Shown: one piece after another, positions 18,708 through 28,538 of the stretch
Numbering within the stretch: the first letter of the stretch is position 1
How the letters are laid out: every line of letters begins with the position of its first letter
From: Tabrizicola caldifontis
GTDB lineage: Bacteria > Pseudomonadota > Alphaproteobacteria > Rhodobacterales > Rhodobacteraceae
Length of the DNA stretch: 64,000 bases
Reading direction: 5' to 3'
NCBI RefSeq assembly: GCF_004762095.1
Contig: NZ_SIJH01000001.1
Location: 62,001-126,000 of the forward strand
Program-made: the position numbers and the translations under genes
Notes under the pieces: generated by a model
What the model was told of the DNA's origin: nothing
Database searches by the model: none
The model's input: only the letters and a program-made list of their open reading frames with translations

Positions 18708-19982
18708 CTAAAGTCGCTGCCAGCGGTTTTCCTGCCGTGCCGTCCAGCGGACGGTAATCCGCCAGCCATCATCGGTCTCGGTCTCGGACTGAACAATGTT
18801 CTGCTCATGCAGCCAGGCGCGCTTGCGGCCCTGATCGAAGGGGACCGTCAGGACAGCCTCGCTCCGGTCCTCGTCCAGGGTGCGCGCGATCAGCGCAAGC
18901 AGGGCATCCACCCCCTCGCCGGTCAGGGCCGATACCGGCAGCACCATCGGCCTTTGCGCCGCCTGTGCAACCAGTGCCTCGCGCTGCGAAGCATCAACAA
19001 GGTCAAGCTTGTTCCAGACCTCGATGATCGGGGTGTCCTCCTTCACGCCCAGGCTGGCGAGGATGTCGGTCACATCGGCAGCCTGTTCCACGTTCTCGGG
19101 GTGGCTTATGTCGCGCACATGCAGGATCAGGTCGGCTGAAAGCACCTCTTCCAGCGTCGCGCGGAAGGCGGCGACAAGTTGCGTGGGCAAGTCCGAGATG
19201 AAGCCCACGGTGTCCGAAAGGATGATCTTGGCCCCCGAAGGCAGCGTCACGCCGCGCATCGTGGGGTCGAGCGTGGCGAAGAGCATGTCCTTGGCCATGA
19301 CCTGCGCCCCGGTGATCCGGTTGAACAGCGTGGACTTCCCGGCGTTCGTGTAACCGACCAGCGCGACGATGGGAAAAGGCACCTTGGCGCGGGCTGCGCG
19401 ATGCAGTTCGCGCGTCTTGACCACCTGATCAAGCTGGCGCTTCAGACGGACCACCTGATCGTCGATCGCCCGGCGGTCGCTTTCGATCTGCGTCTCACCC
19501 GGACCGCCGACGAAGCCGAAGCCGCCCCTCTGCCGTTCCAGGTGGGTCCAGGCGCGGACAAGGCGGGTGCGCTGGTAGGACAGCGCGGCAAGTTCGACCT
19601 GAAGTACCCCTTCGCGCGTCCGGGCGCGGTCGGCGAAGATTTCCAGGATCAGCGAGGTGCGGTCCAGAAGCTTGACGCCCCATTCCTTTTCCAGGTTCCG
19701 CTGCTGGATGGGCGAGACGGTGCCATCGACCAGCACCAGGTCGATCTTCTGATCCCTGAACTTCTGTTTCAGCTCCTGCCCCTTGCCCGAACCAAGCAGC
19801 GTGCCCGGATGGATGCGCGCAAGGCGCACGACTTCGGAGCCGACGACCTGCAGCTCCGGCAGTGCGCTGGCAAGTGCCACGGCCTCGGCCAGCCCGTGTT
19901 CCGGCAGGCGGCGCCCACCAGCGGACTTAAGCGCCGGATGAAGCACCCAGGCCCGCGTCGGCCTTGCAGCCGTGTCACGCAA
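18708..19982 (-). CDS. hflX: GTPase HflX
   Basis: Ribosome-splitting GTPase, 424 residues, lying 56 bp downstream of hfq as in many proteobacteria. The N-terminal HflX domain shows HPGTLLGSGKGQEL and DGTVSPIQQRNLE, followed by the coiled linker with RGGFGFVGGPGETQIESDRR. The G domain has VGYTNAGKSTLFN, DTVGFISDLP and NKLDLVD. The start is unsure: no ATG or GTG is available, and I take the TTG at 19982 with GAGGG about 8 bases upstream. The frame remains open a little further up. Confidence 0.95.
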   Translation of the reverse strand: MRDTAARPTRAWVLHPALKSAGGRRLPEHGLAEAVALASALPELQVVGSEVVRLARIHPGTLLGSGKGQELKQKFRDQKIDLVLVDGTVSPIQQRNLEKEWGVKLLDRTSLILEIFADRARTREGVLQVELAALSYQRTRLVRAWTHLERQRGGFGFVGGPGETQIESDRRAIDDQVVRLKRQLDQVVKTRELHRAARAKVPFPIVALVGYTNAGKSTLFNRITGAQVMAKDMLFATLDPTMRGVTLPSGAKIILSDTVGFISDLPTQLVAAFRATLEEVLSADLILHVRDISHPENVEQAADVTDILASLGVKEDTPIIEVWNKLDLVDASQREALVAQAAQRPMVLPVSALTGEGVDALLALIARTLDEDRSEAVLTVPFDQGRKRAWLHEQNIVQSETETDDGWRITVRWTARQENRWQRL

Positions 19983-20038
19983 CCGCCCACCCTCGCGCGC
20001 GGCGAGGAGATCGTCATCATCCTTTGGTTCTTGTGCGA

Positions 20039-20272
20039 TCAGTCTTCCCCTTCATAAAGGCTGATCGGCGCGCCCGGCATGATGGTCGAGATCGCATGCT
20101 TGTAGACAAGCTGCGACTGGCCATCGCGGCGCAGAAGCACGCAGAAGTTGTCGAACCAGGTTATCACGCCTTGCAACTTGACCCCGTTGATCAGGAAGAT
20201 CGTCACGGGAACCTTCGCCTTCCGCACATGATTGAGAAAGGCGTCCTGCAGATTTTGCTTGTCGGCGGCCAT
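20039..20272 (-). CDS. hfq: RNA chaperone Hfq
   Basis: Hexameric Sm-like protein that pairs small RNAs with mRNAs. From the ATG at 20272 it is 77 residues: [20 protein letters not shown] (Sm1) and [14 protein letters not shown] (Sm2, with the YKHA motif). A longer frame from 20344 would add an unconserved N-terminus. It sits between trkH and hflX on the same strand. The usual glutamine-rich C-terminal tail is missing, as in other alphaproteobacterial Hfq. Confidence 0.97.
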   Translation of the reverse strand: MAADKQNLQDAFLNHVRKAKVPVTIFLINGVKLQGVITWFDNFCVLLRRDGQSQLVYKHAISTIMPGAPISLYEGED

Positions 20273-20427
20273 TGCTTTTTTGCCTTGTTTTTCTGTCGCT
20301 TCACTGTCGCGTGGGGCGTTCTGACCGATCCCCCCTGTCGGCACCGCCAGAGACGGTCAGACCAGAGTATGAATCGCCTTGCAAGGAGATTCCAGCGCAA
20401 AAATCAGGCTGTTACGCAGCGGTGGGA

Positions 20428-21942
20428 TCATCGCCCCCGGACAGGCAGAATCAGCGCAAGCAGAGCCAGCGTCTCAAGCCTGCCAACGATCATCGCAAGG
20501 CAAAGCACGGCCTTCACCGCGTCAGACAGATCGCCATAGGCAATCGGCTGCGGGGCGCCCAGACTGGCCAGTTGCCCCGTCGTGGTCAGGCCCGACAACG
20601 CCAGGACAAGGGCAGGCTCGAACCCGACGCGAAGGATGGACAGAATGGTCACCGTGACCGCGATGGAGACTGCGAACAGCATGAAGAAGACCCAGGCAAG
20701 CTGTGCCCCCTCGCGCCGCAACCGTCGTGCCTCGGGACCGCCATGGCCCAGGGAATTGGGATGAATGATCCGTTCCAGTTCGCGTTCGCCATGGCGCAAA
20801 AGCGCGTAGACCCTAAGCAGCTTGACGCCGCCAGCCGTGGTGATCGTGCCGCCGCCGACGATGGCCAGCGCCATCAGCACAAGGCCGGGCGTGCCGATGC
20901 CGGACCACGCCGCGCCCGTCTGCCAGTCGGCACCGACATAGCCCGTCGTGGTCAGGAAGGAGGCCGTCGTGAACAGGATACCCCAAAGCGAGGCCACCGC
21001 TTGATCTTCGTCCACGGCAAAACCGGCCTCGTCGGCAATGACCCAATGGCGCAGGAACAGGATCAGTGTCACGGTCCCCAGGACCAGCCCGGCAAGACGA
21101 AGTTCGGGGTCGCCGGACAACGGGCGGCGGTTCTCGGCGAGGCCGGTGCCGGGCATGGCCCGGCGCGTGATCGCGAAGATGAGGAACAGGAAGATCAGCG
21201 CCTCGCCAACGTAACCTGCGCCACTGGCAGCCAGCGTTGTCTGCCCCGAGATGCCGGAAGTGGACAGTGTTCCCATCGCGTGGATCAGCGCGGTCACGCC
21301 CGAGGCGCCTGCGATCATTAGCAGCACCCACAGCGCCAGCGTAAGCGCCGCATAGATCGGGAAAAGCTGAAGGGCGAAACGGGTCAGCCGGTCGGAAGGA
21401 TCGGCACCGCGGCCCATCTGCCACGCGCCCAGCACACCCCGCCCCGGAACCCGGCCGGTGGCGACCTCGGCCCCACCCAGGTTCAGCGGCGCCAGGATCG
21501 CATAGCCGGCAAGCAGGGTCAGGAAACCGCCGAACCATCCTACCGTGGCGCGCCACAGATGCACGGCGTCCGGCAGGCGCGCTGGCGGATAGACCGTAGC
21601 CCCGGTCGTCGTGAAGGACGAGACCATCTCGAACCAGGCGTTCAGGAACCGGGTGTCGGGCACGGCCTCCTTCATCGGCAGCGCCATGACAACCGGAAGG
21701 ACGACATAGGCCCCGACCAAGGCGGCCAGATGGCTGCGTGCCGGGTCGCGCGGGGTGAAGGCCGCGGTGGCAATACCCAGCATCGTCGTTCCGATCAGGA
21801 TGATCAGAGCCGGGTAAAGGAAGCTTCTCCCAAGAGCGGTCTGGTCAACCGCCACGGCATATCCTGCCGGCAAGAGGGCCAGCAGGCCGGTCAGGCCGAT
21901 CAGCACGACCAGCAGCGGAAGCTCCGACAGGCGCGTCCACAT
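20428..21942 (-). CDS. trkH: Potassium uptake protein TrkH
   Basis: Membrane channel-like subunit of the Trk K+ system, 504 residues with about 10-12 membrane segments. Selectivity-filter-like stretches include SSFTTTGATVYPP, GTLSTSGISG, TTASFLTTTGYVGAD and ALSGLTTTGQLASLG, the four pore-loop repeats of the TrkH/KtrB family. Its ATG overlaps the trkA stop by one base (TGATG), so the peripheral regulator and the channel are translationally coupled. Confidence 0.95.
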   Translation of the reverse strand: MWTRLSELPLLVVLIGLTGLLALLPAGYAVAVDQTALGRSFLYPALIILIGTTMLGIATAAFTPRDPARSHLAALVGAYVVLPVVMALPMKEAVPDTRFLNAWFEMVSSFTTTGATVYPPARLPDAVHLWRATVGWFGGFLTLLAGYAILAPLNLGGAEVATGRVPGRGVLGAWQMGRGADPSDRLTRFALQLFPIYAALTLALWVLLMIAGASGVTALIHAMGTLSTSGISGQTTLAASGAGYVGEALIFLFLIFAITRRAMPGTGLAENRRPLSGDPELRLAGLVLGTVTLILFLRHWVIADEAGFAVDEDQAVASLWGILFTTASFLTTTGYVGADWQTGAAWSGIGTPGLVLMALAIVGGGTITTAGGVKLLRVYALLRHGERELERIIHPNSLGHGGPEARRLRREGAQLAWVFFMLFAVSIAVTVTILSILRVGFEPALVLALSGLTTTGQLASLGAPQPIAYGDLSDAVKAVLCLAMIVGRLETLALLALILPVRGR

Positions 21943-23318
21943 CAGAAGAAGTCGATGGAGACCTGCAACAGGCGCTCCACCTCAGGCACGTCGCCAGCCA
22001 TTGCGAATAGCGCGATAACATCGCCCGCCTCGATCCGCAGATCACCCGTGGGCTTCAGAACCTTCTCGCCCTTCATCACCGCCCCGACCAGAACCCCCTC
22101 CGGAAATTCGATGTCGCGGATCAGCCGCCCGGCCAAGGGCGATGTTGTCAGGACCTGCGCCTCGATCATCTCGGCTTCGGCATCACCGATGGAATAGACC
22201 GCACGGACCCGACCGTGCCGGATATGGCGCAGGATCGAGGAAACGGTGGTAGCGCGCGGGTTGATGTAGGCGTCGATATCCAGCGGCGCCATCAGCGGCG
22301 CAAGCGTGGGGTCGTTCACCAGCGCAATGGTCATCTGGCAACCCGCCTGCTTGGCCCGGACCGATACCAGAAGGTTCGTCTTGTCGTCGTCGGTCACCGC
22401 CAGGATCGCGTCGGCCCGGTCGATCGAAGCCTCCATCAGCAAGTCGATGTCCATCCCGTCGCCGTGCAGGACGATCGTGCGCTCCAGCGTGTCGGCGGCG
22501 TGCTCGGCGGTGGCACGGTCCTTCTCGATCACCTTGGCACGAATCCGGTCGGTGCGGGTTTCCAGCGCGCGGGCCACGGCAAGACCCACGTTGCCGCCAC
22601 CGATGATGACGATGCGTTCCTGTTTCTTCGTCTTCTTGCCGAAGATTTCCAGTGCGCGGTTCACGTCCTCGACATGGGTGAAGACGTAGATCTGATCCTC
22701 GGCATAAAGCTGGTCGCCAGGATCGGGGGCAAAGAGCCTGCCTTCGCGGCGGATCCCCACGACGATCGCGCGCAGGGTCGAGAACAGTTCGTTCAGCTGG
22801 CGCAGCGGCGTGTTCAGCACCGGGCACTCGGCGTCCAGCGCAAGACCCAGAAGCTGGGCGCGGCCGCCCATGAAGCTTTCGGTATCGAACGTCGCTGGCG
22901 CCGCAAGCCGTTGCAGCGCCGCCTCGGCGACTTCGCGTTCCGGGCTGATGACTACGTCGATGGCCAGGCGATCCTGGTTGGTCAGGTCGCTGTACAGGGC
23001 CGACAGATAGTTCTGCGCGCGGATGCGGGCGATCTTGCGGGTGATGTTGAAGACCGAATGGGCCACCTGACAGGTGACCATGTTCACCTCGTCGGAATGG
23101 GTTGCGGCAATAAGCATGTCGGCATCGCGCGCGCCTGCCTTTTCCAGAACGTCAGGGTGGCTGGCAAAGCCCACCACGCCCTGCACGTCCAGCGTATCGG
23201 TCGCGCGGCGGACCAGATCGGTATTGATATCGACAAGGGTGACGTCGTTCTTTTCCCCGGACAGGTGGCGGGCGATCTGCCAGCCGACCTGGCCTGCCCC
23301 GCAGATGATCACCTTCAT
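21942..23318 (-). CDS. trkA: Trk system potassium uptake regulator TrkA
   Basis: Cytosolic NAD(H)-binding gating subunit of TrkH, 458 residues in two repeats. Each has an RCK_N Rossmann half (MKVIICGAGQVGWQIARHL at the start, and IVIIGGGNVGLAVARALE near residue 233) and an RCK_C half. It is preceded by ntrX across 87 bp on the same strand. The classic Rhodobacter order ntrX-trkA is kept, so read-through from the ntr operon is likely. Confidence 0.97.
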   Translation of the reverse strand: MKVIICGAGQVGWQIARHLSGEKNDVTLVDINTDLVRRATDTLDVQGVVGFASHPDVLEKAGARDADMLIAATHSDEVNMVTCQVAHSVFNITRKIARIRAQNYLSALYSDLTNQDRLAIDVVISPEREVAEAALQRLAAPATFDTESFMGGRAQLLGLALDAECPVLNTPLRQLNELFSTLRAIVVGIRREGRLFAPDPGDQLYAEDQIYVFTHVEDVNRALEIFGKKTKKQERIVIIGGGNVGLAVARALETRTDRIRAKVIEKDRATAEHAADTLERTIVLHGDGMDIDLLMEASIDRADAILAVTDDDKTNLLVSVRAKQAGCQMTIALVNDPTLAPLMAPLDIDAYINPRATTVSSILRHIRHGRVRAVYSIGDAEAEMIEAQVLTTSPLAGRLIRDIEFPEGVLVGAVMKGEKVLKPTGDLRIEAGDVIALFAMAGDVPEVERLLQVSIDFF

Positions 23319-23405
23319 GAGTCTCTCCGCGCGCCGTCGTCGGATCTCTGCATGTCAGATCGGCCGACAGGGGTCAACCAAAGCCCGCCTGGCCCCTGCG
23401 CCCCG

Positions 23406-24797
23406 TCATTCGTCGTAGTCGCCAAGGCCGCGCCCGCCGCGGTTTGCACCCACCACACCAAGCGATTTCAGCTTGCGGTGCAGCGCCGAGCGTTCCATGC
23501 CGACGAAACTGGCCGTGCGGCTGATATTGCCACCAAACCGGTTGATCTGCGTCAGCAGGTATTCGCGTTCGAACAGTTCGCGCGCCTCGCGCAGAGGCAG
23601 TGCTGCAACCGCGCCGGACAACAGGATTCCTGTTTCGGCCTCGGGCCGGGGCTCGTTGCCGGGCAACTCGTGCGCCTCGATCGGGCCGGTGCTGTCGCCA
23701 AGGATCAGCACCCGCTCGATGACATTGCGCAGCTGGCGGATGTTGCCGGGCCAAGCCATGGTCTGAAGCATGGTTTCGGCCTCGGGCGTCAGGTCGCGAG
23801 CAGGCAGCCCCTGCGTCTTGTGGAACCAGTCGATGTAGTGACGGGCAAGTTCGGGAATGTCTTCGCGCCTGTCCGCAAGCGACGGAACCGTGATCGGCAC
23901 CACATTCAGCCGGTCGTAAAGTTCCTGGCGGAACCGGCCCATGCCGATTTCCGCCCGCAGGTCGCGGCAGGTCGAGGAAATCACGCGCAGATCTACCCGC
24001 ACCTTGTCGGCGCCGCCCACCCGGGTGAACTGTTGTTCGGTCAGCACGCGCAGGATCTTCGACTGCGTGCCCAGCGGCATGTCGGCGACCTCGTCGAAAT
24101 AGATGACACCACCGTGCGCCTGCTCCAGCAGACCGGGCTCTACGCCCCGTTCAGGGGTTTCGCGACCAAACAGCACCTCTTCCATGCGCTCGGGTTCGAT
24201 GGTGGCCGAAGATACGACCACGAAGGGAGCCGAGGCCCGACTGGAATTGCTGTGGATGTAACGGGCCGCCATTTCCTTGCCTGACCCCGGTTCGCCCGTC
24301 AGCATCACCCGGCCATTCGACTTGGTGACCTTGTCGAGGTTCGCCTTCAGGGCCTTGAACGCGGCAGAGCTGCCCAGCATCTCGGCCGAAGCGACATCGC
24401 GGCGGCGCAGTTCCTGGTTTTCGCGCCGCAGGCGCGACGTCTCCATCGCGCGCCCCACGACGACCATCAGCTGGTCGATGTTGAACGGCTTTTCGATGAA
24501 GTCATAGGCCCCCTGCTTGATTGCGGCGACCGCGATCTCGATGTTGCCGTGGCCCGAGATGATCACCACCGGAATATCGGGATTGTCGCGCTTCACAGCC
24601 TTCAGGATGTCGATCCCGTCCATCCGGCTGTCCTTCAGCCAGATGTCGAGGATCATCAGCGAGGGCGGGTCAACATTGATTTCCGCCATGCACTGGTCGG
24701 AATTGGCTGCAAGCCGAACGGCATAGCCTTCATCGCGCAGGATGTCGCCGATCAGTTCGCGGATGTCCTGTTCATCATCGACGATCAGAATGCTCAT
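23406..24797 (-). CDS. ntrX: Response regulator NtrX (AAA+ type, GAFTGA loop absent)
   Basis: Partner of NtrY in nitrogen/redox control. From the ATG at 24797 (MSILIVDDEQDIRELIGD, good AGGGTGAG upstream) it has 463 residues: receiver domain with phospho-acceptor Asp in SLMILDIWLKDSRMDG, AAA+ domain with Walker A GEPGSGKEM and Walker B VIYFDEVADMP, and a Fis-type HTH near GGNISRTASFVGMERSALHRKLK. The GAFTGA loop needed for sigma-54 contact is replaced by GRETPERGVEPGLLEQ, as in other alphaproteobacterial NtrX. The frame could be extended to 24953 but the added part overlaps ntrY and is unconserved. Confidence 0.95.
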   Translation of the reverse strand: MSILIVDDEQDIRELIGDILRDEGYAVRLAANSDQCMAEINVDPPSLMILDIWLKDSRMDGIDILKAVKRDNPDIPVVIISGHGNIEIAVAAIKQGAYDFIEKPFNIDQLMVVVGRAMETSRLRRENQELRRRDVASAEMLGSSAAFKALKANLDKVTKSNGRVMLTGEPGSGKEMAARYIHSNSSRASAPFVVVSSATIEPERMEEVLFGRETPERGVEPGLLEQAHGGVIYFDEVADMPLGTQSKILRVLTEQQFTRVGGADKVRVDLRVISSTCRDLRAEIGMGRFRQELYDRLNVVPITVPSLADRREDIPELARHYIDWFHKTQGLPARDLTPEAETMLQTMAWPGNIRQLRNVIERVLILGDSTGPIEAHELPGNEPRPEAETGILLSGAVAALPLREARELFEREYLLTQINRFGGNISRTASFVGMERSALHRKLKSLGVVGANRGGRGLGDYDE

Positions 24798-24801
24798 GTA
24801 C

Positions 24802-27075
24802 TCACCCTCCCTGTCCTGCCGCGGCAACCTCGGGCGGGACATACGTTCGTGCCTTGCGACGCGTGGTGCGCGGCAGGCGGATTTCGGCCATGGCGCCGGC
24901 GTGGTCGCACCCGTCGAACACCGGTGCGTCCAGAAGCGCCAGTGTCCCGCCATGTTCCTCGATGATCTTCTTGACGATGGGCAGGCCCAGGCCGGTGCCC
25001 TTTTCGCGCGTGGTGACGTAGGGCTCGAACAGGCGCGCCCGGTCGGGCGGCAGGCCGATACCGTTGTCCATGATGCGGATCACCGCTTCGCCGTCGTCAA
25101 CCATCAACGTGACACGGATTTCCGGGACAAAGCCGGTCGATGCGCCCTTTTCCTGATAGGTTTCAATTGCTTCACCCGCGTTCTTGATCAGGTTCGTCAA
25201 TGCCTGGCCGATCATGGTCGCATCCAGTTCCATCGGCAGCGGGGTATTCGGGATGCTTTTGACAAAGCGGACCCCAGGCTGGCCGTTTTCCTGCAACAGG
25301 ACAGCGCCCTTCAGCAGTTCCACCAGGTCACAGTCGCGGCGGTCGGGTTCCGGCATGCGCGCGAATTTCGAGAATTCGTCCACGATCCGGCGCAGGTCGT
25401 TCGTCTGCCGGACGATGACATCGGTATATTGTTCCAGATCCTCATGGTCGCGAACCTGGGTGGAAAACTTGCGCCTGATCCGTTCGGCCGAAAGCTGGAT
25501 CGGGGTCAGCGGGTTCTTGATCTCGTGCGCGATGCGGCGTGCCACATCGCCCCAGGCCGCCATGCGCTGGGCGCTGACCAGGTCGGTCACGTCGTCAAAG
25601 GCGACCACATACCCCTCGAGACCGCCTTGATCGCTGCGTCGCGTGCTCATCCGCACCAGCAGGCTTTCCAGCTTGCCCTTGCGGGTCAGGCGCACTTCCT
25701 CCTGCACGGCATTGCTGCCGCTTTCGCGCAGCCGGTCGAAGAGAGCGGCAAATTCCGGGACAGCAGCCGCAAGGGGCATGTCGGACTGGCCGTCGGACAG
25801 ATCAAGCAACCGTTCCGCCGCGCGGTTCACGAAGTCGATGTCGCCATCCGCATCCAGCCCGATCACCCCGGCCGTGACGTTGGACAGCACCGAATCGAAC
25901 AGGCGGCGCCGGGCTTCGGTCTGGCGGTGGCTTTCGACCAGCGCCTCGCGTTGCCCCTTGAGCTGCCGGGTCATCTGGTTGAAGAGGCGCCCCAGCGAGG
26001 CGATCTCGTCGTCGCTCTCTTCTTCAGTCACCTGCACGTCCAGATCGCCGCCGCCCACCCGTTCCGCAGCACCGGCCAGCCGGCCCACCGGGCGCGACAG
26101 CCTTTCGGCAAACCAGAGGCCAAGCCAGACGGCGGCCAGGATCAGGATCAGCGCAAAGCCCAGATAGATCAGACCGAAATTGAACAGAAGCCGCCCGCGT
26201 TCGCTTTCCAGCTGGTTGTAGAGCTGAACGGTTTCCTGCGTTTCGTCCAGCAGCGAGAGGATCGAGCCATCCACCTCGCGCGTCACATAAAGGTAACGGT
26301 CCGTATATGCAGGCAGAAAGACCAGGGCCCGGAATTCGTTGTTGGCCCAGTCGGGGATAAGGACGGTGTTGCCTTCGCGCGCAAGGCGCAGCTGTTCCGC
26401 TGTCAGCGGCTCGAACCCGAACAGGTAGGATCGTTCACCCCGCGTCTTAAGCGCGCCTGTACCATCGACCAGATAAGCTTCCTTCAGGCCGCGCTGGATC
26501 ACCTGCTGCGCCTGAGAAAGCAGCGGGCGCAGCTGGTCGTCGCGCAGAAACACGCTTTGCTGCTTTGCCCGGTTCAGATAGCCGGCAAGTGCGTTCGCGT
26601 CCGCGGCAAGATCCTCGCGCTGGACCGCTTCATAAGCCTGTGCGGCCGAAAGCGAGGATCCGACGACCGAGCGGACCCTTTCCGAAAACCAGCCCTCAAG
26701 CCCGATGTTGATCGACAGAACGGCAAAGACCGCGACAAGAACGGTCGGGATCAGTGCAATCAGCATGAAGACGCCCGACAGCCGCATGTGCAGCCGCGAC
26801 CCCGCCGAACGCGTGCGGCGGTCGGCGATCAGCCGCACGACACGGGCCAGCACCAGCGCGGCGACCAGAAGGACGTAGATCAGATCCGACAGCAATATCA
26901 GCCGCAGGGTCGGAGAGGCGGCGTCCTGGTTGAAGGGGCCCAGCGCCAGGAAGGTGGCCACCGCCAGCACCGGACCCAGGAAAACCACTCCGAGTGTGAC
27001 CGCAGTCTGCACCCGGCGCTGCCGCCGCAAGCGCGAGAAGCGTGCCCAAACGTCGTTCTGGATTGCGCGATCCAC
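24802..27075 (-). CDS. ntrY: Sensor histidine kinase NtrY
   Basis: Membrane-bound kinase of 757 residues, ending 4 bp before ntrX. Four hydrophobic segments lie roughly at residues 25-45, 55-80, 95-125 and 300-325, with a periplasmic domain between the last two. These are followed by HAMP (RLSRPVGRLAGAAERV), PAS (FDSVLSNVTAGVIGLDADG), a DHp box with His in ARRIAHEIKNPLTPIQLSAE, and HATPase blocks NLIKNAGEAIE, MDNGIGLPP and GTGLGLPIVKKI. Family data link NtrYX to nitrogen, nitrate and respiratory control. Confidence 0.96.
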   Translation of the reverse strand: MDRAIQNDVWARFSRLRRQRRVQTAVTLGVVFLGPVLAVATFLALGPFNQDAASPTLRLILLSDLIYVLLVAALVLARVVRLIADRRTRSAGSRLHMRLSGVFMLIALIPTVLVAVFAVLSINIGLEGWFSERVRSVVGSSLSAAQAYEAVQREDLAADANALAGYLNRAKQQSVFLRDDQLRPLLSQAQQVIQRGLKEAYLVDGTGALKTRGERSYLFGFEPLTAEQLRLAREGNTVLIPDWANNEFRALVFLPAYTDRYLYVTREVDGSILSLLDETQETVQLYNQLESERGRLLFNFGLIYLGFALILILAAVWLGLWFAERLSRPVGRLAGAAERVGGGDLDVQVTEEESDDEIASLGRLFNQMTRQLKGQREALVESHRQTEARRRLFDSVLSNVTAGVIGLDADGDIDFVNRAAERLLDLSDGQSDMPLAAAVPEFAALFDRLRESGSNAVQEEVRLTRKGKLESLLVRMSTRRSDQGGLEGYVVAFDDVTDLVSAQRMAAWGDVARRIAHEIKNPLTPIQLSAERIRRKFSTQVRDHEDLEQYTDVIVRQTNDLRRIVDEFSKFARMPEPDRRDCDLVELLKGAVLLQENGQPGVRFVKSIPNTPLPMELDATMIGQALTNLIKNAGEAIETYQEKGASTGFVPEIRVTLMVDDGEAVIRIMDNGIGLPPDRARLFEPYVTTREKGTGLGLPIVKKIIEEHGGTLALLDAPVFDGCDHAGAMAEIRLPRTTRRKARTYVPPEVAAAGQGG

Positions 27076-27173
27076 CCGAATCTGCCCGTTGGCCGACGGT
27101 TTTTCCGCCTTTCGCCACTATATCTAGTCGGTGCGATCTATGAAACCCGAAAGACACACGCACCGTTGCGTCC

Positions 27174-28538
27174 TTACATCAACTTCCGGCGACGGGTCAC
27201 ACGAATGTCCAGATCGGTGATCTTCTTGCGCAGCGTGTTGCGATTTATGCCCAGAAGATCGGCACATTTCGCCTGATTGCCCGCGGTGGCGTCCAGAGCG
27301 ATCTCGATCAGGGGCAGTTCCACCTCGCGCAGAATGCGCTGATAGACGCCGGGCGGCGGCAGCTGCCCGCCGTGCAGATCGAAATAGCGCTTCAGATGCC
27401 GCGCCACCGAGGCCGAGAGCTTTTCCCCCGCCACGCCTTCGGACCGGGGCTCCGGGCCGGGCTGGTTGCCCAGGATCTGTTCCACTTCGCTGCGGGCGAT
27501 CTCTGCCTCGGAGGCGGTGACAAGCAGGCGGCGGATGGTGTTTTCCAGCTGTCGAACGTTGCCCGGCCAGGAATAGGCGCGGATCAGGTCGGTCGCCTCG
27601 GGCGAAAGGCGCCGCATCGCGCCCAGATCACGCTCGCCACGCGCAAGGAAGTGTTCGGCCAGCAGCGGAATGTCGTCCACCCTTTCCCGAAGGCTGGGCA
27701 CATGCAGGGTCACGCCGCCCAGACGATAGAACAAATCCTGGCGGAACTGGCCGGCCTCCATCTTCGCGGCAAGGTCCGACTGGCTGGTCGCCATGACGCG
27801 CGGGGCATTGTCGCCCAGCAGATCAAGCATCCGCACCACGCGGGCCTGGGTGTCATCGTCATAATCGGCGACCTCGTCGAAAACGATCGAACCGCCCCGC
27901 GCCCGGGCCAGCAGGGCCGAGGGGCCGTCGATCCCGGCAAGATCGGCGGCCTGGGCCACGACGAAGGGCAGTGTCCGACGGTCGGAGAAATCATGAATCG
28001 CTTTTGCGATCAATGATTTACCCGTGCCGGATTCGCCCGTGATCAGCACGGCCAGGTCGGTGTTCATTACACGCGCGACCAGACGATACAGCGCCTGCAT
28101 CGCCGGGGTGCGGCCCACCAGCGGCAGGTCGTCGCCCTCCTCGCGCGGCTGGACCACTACCTTGGGCACCCGGCGTCGCTGTTCAAGTGCCTTGGAGGAC
28201 CGTTTCATCAGGTCCGGCAGGTCGAAGGGCTTCGGCAGATAATCGAAGGCTTCGGCCTCGGCGGCCTGGATCGCGGTCATGATCGTGTTCTGGGCAGAGA
28301 TGACGATCACCGGCAGCCCCGGACGCATCTTTGATATGCGCGGCAACGCATCCAGCCCGTTGCCATCGGGCATGATCACGTCGCTGATCACCAGATCACC
28401 CTTCCCTTCTTCCACCCAACGCATCAGGGTCATCAGCGAAGAAGTTGCATGGACCTTGCATCCCGCGCGGGTCAGGGCCTGGGTAAGGACCGTGCGGATC
28501 GTGCGGTCGTCGTCTGCGACAAGGACGGTGCCATCCAT
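27174..28538 (-). CDS. ntrC: Nitrogen regulator NtrC, GAFTGA-less (sigma-70 type)
   Basis: Response regulator of 454 residues: receiver with phospho-acceptor Asp in [17 protein letters not shown]+ domain with Walker [10 protein letters not shown], arginine-finger region and Fis HTH ([20 protein letters not shown]). Between Walker A and B the sequence is short ([21 protein letters not shown]) and the GAFTGA loop is lost. In Rhodobacter capsulatus an NtrC of this kind activates sigma-70 rather than sigma-54 polymerase, and the same is inferred here. The ATG adjoins the ntrB stop directly. Nitrogen-scavenging genes would be its targets. Confidence 0.95.
   Translation of the reverse strand: MDGTVLVADDDRTIRTVLTQALTRAGCKVHATSSLMTLMRWVEEGKGDLVISDVIMPDGNGLDALPRISKMRPGLPVIVISAQNTIMTAIQAAEAEAFDYLPKPFDLPDLMKRSSKALEQRRRVPKVVVQPREEGDDLPLVGRTPAMQALYRLVARVMNTDLAVLITGESGTGKSLIAKAIHDFSDRRTLPFVVAQAADLAGIDGPSALLARARGGSIVFDEVADYDDDTQARVVRMLDLLGDNAPRVMATSQSDLAAKMEAGQFRQDLFYRLGGVTLHVPSLRERVDDIPLLAEHFLARGERDLGAMRRLSPEATDLIRAYSWPGNVRQLENTIRRLLVTASEAEIARSEVEQILGNQPGPEPRSEGVAGEKLSASVARHLKRYFDLHGGQLPPPGVYQRILREVELPLIEIALDATAGNQAKCADLLGINRNTLRKKITDLDIRVTRRRKLM

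Noticed and set aside
24742-27276. 844-codon plus-strand frame
   Set aside because: Antisense to ntrY. Composition is the mirror of the kinase gene.
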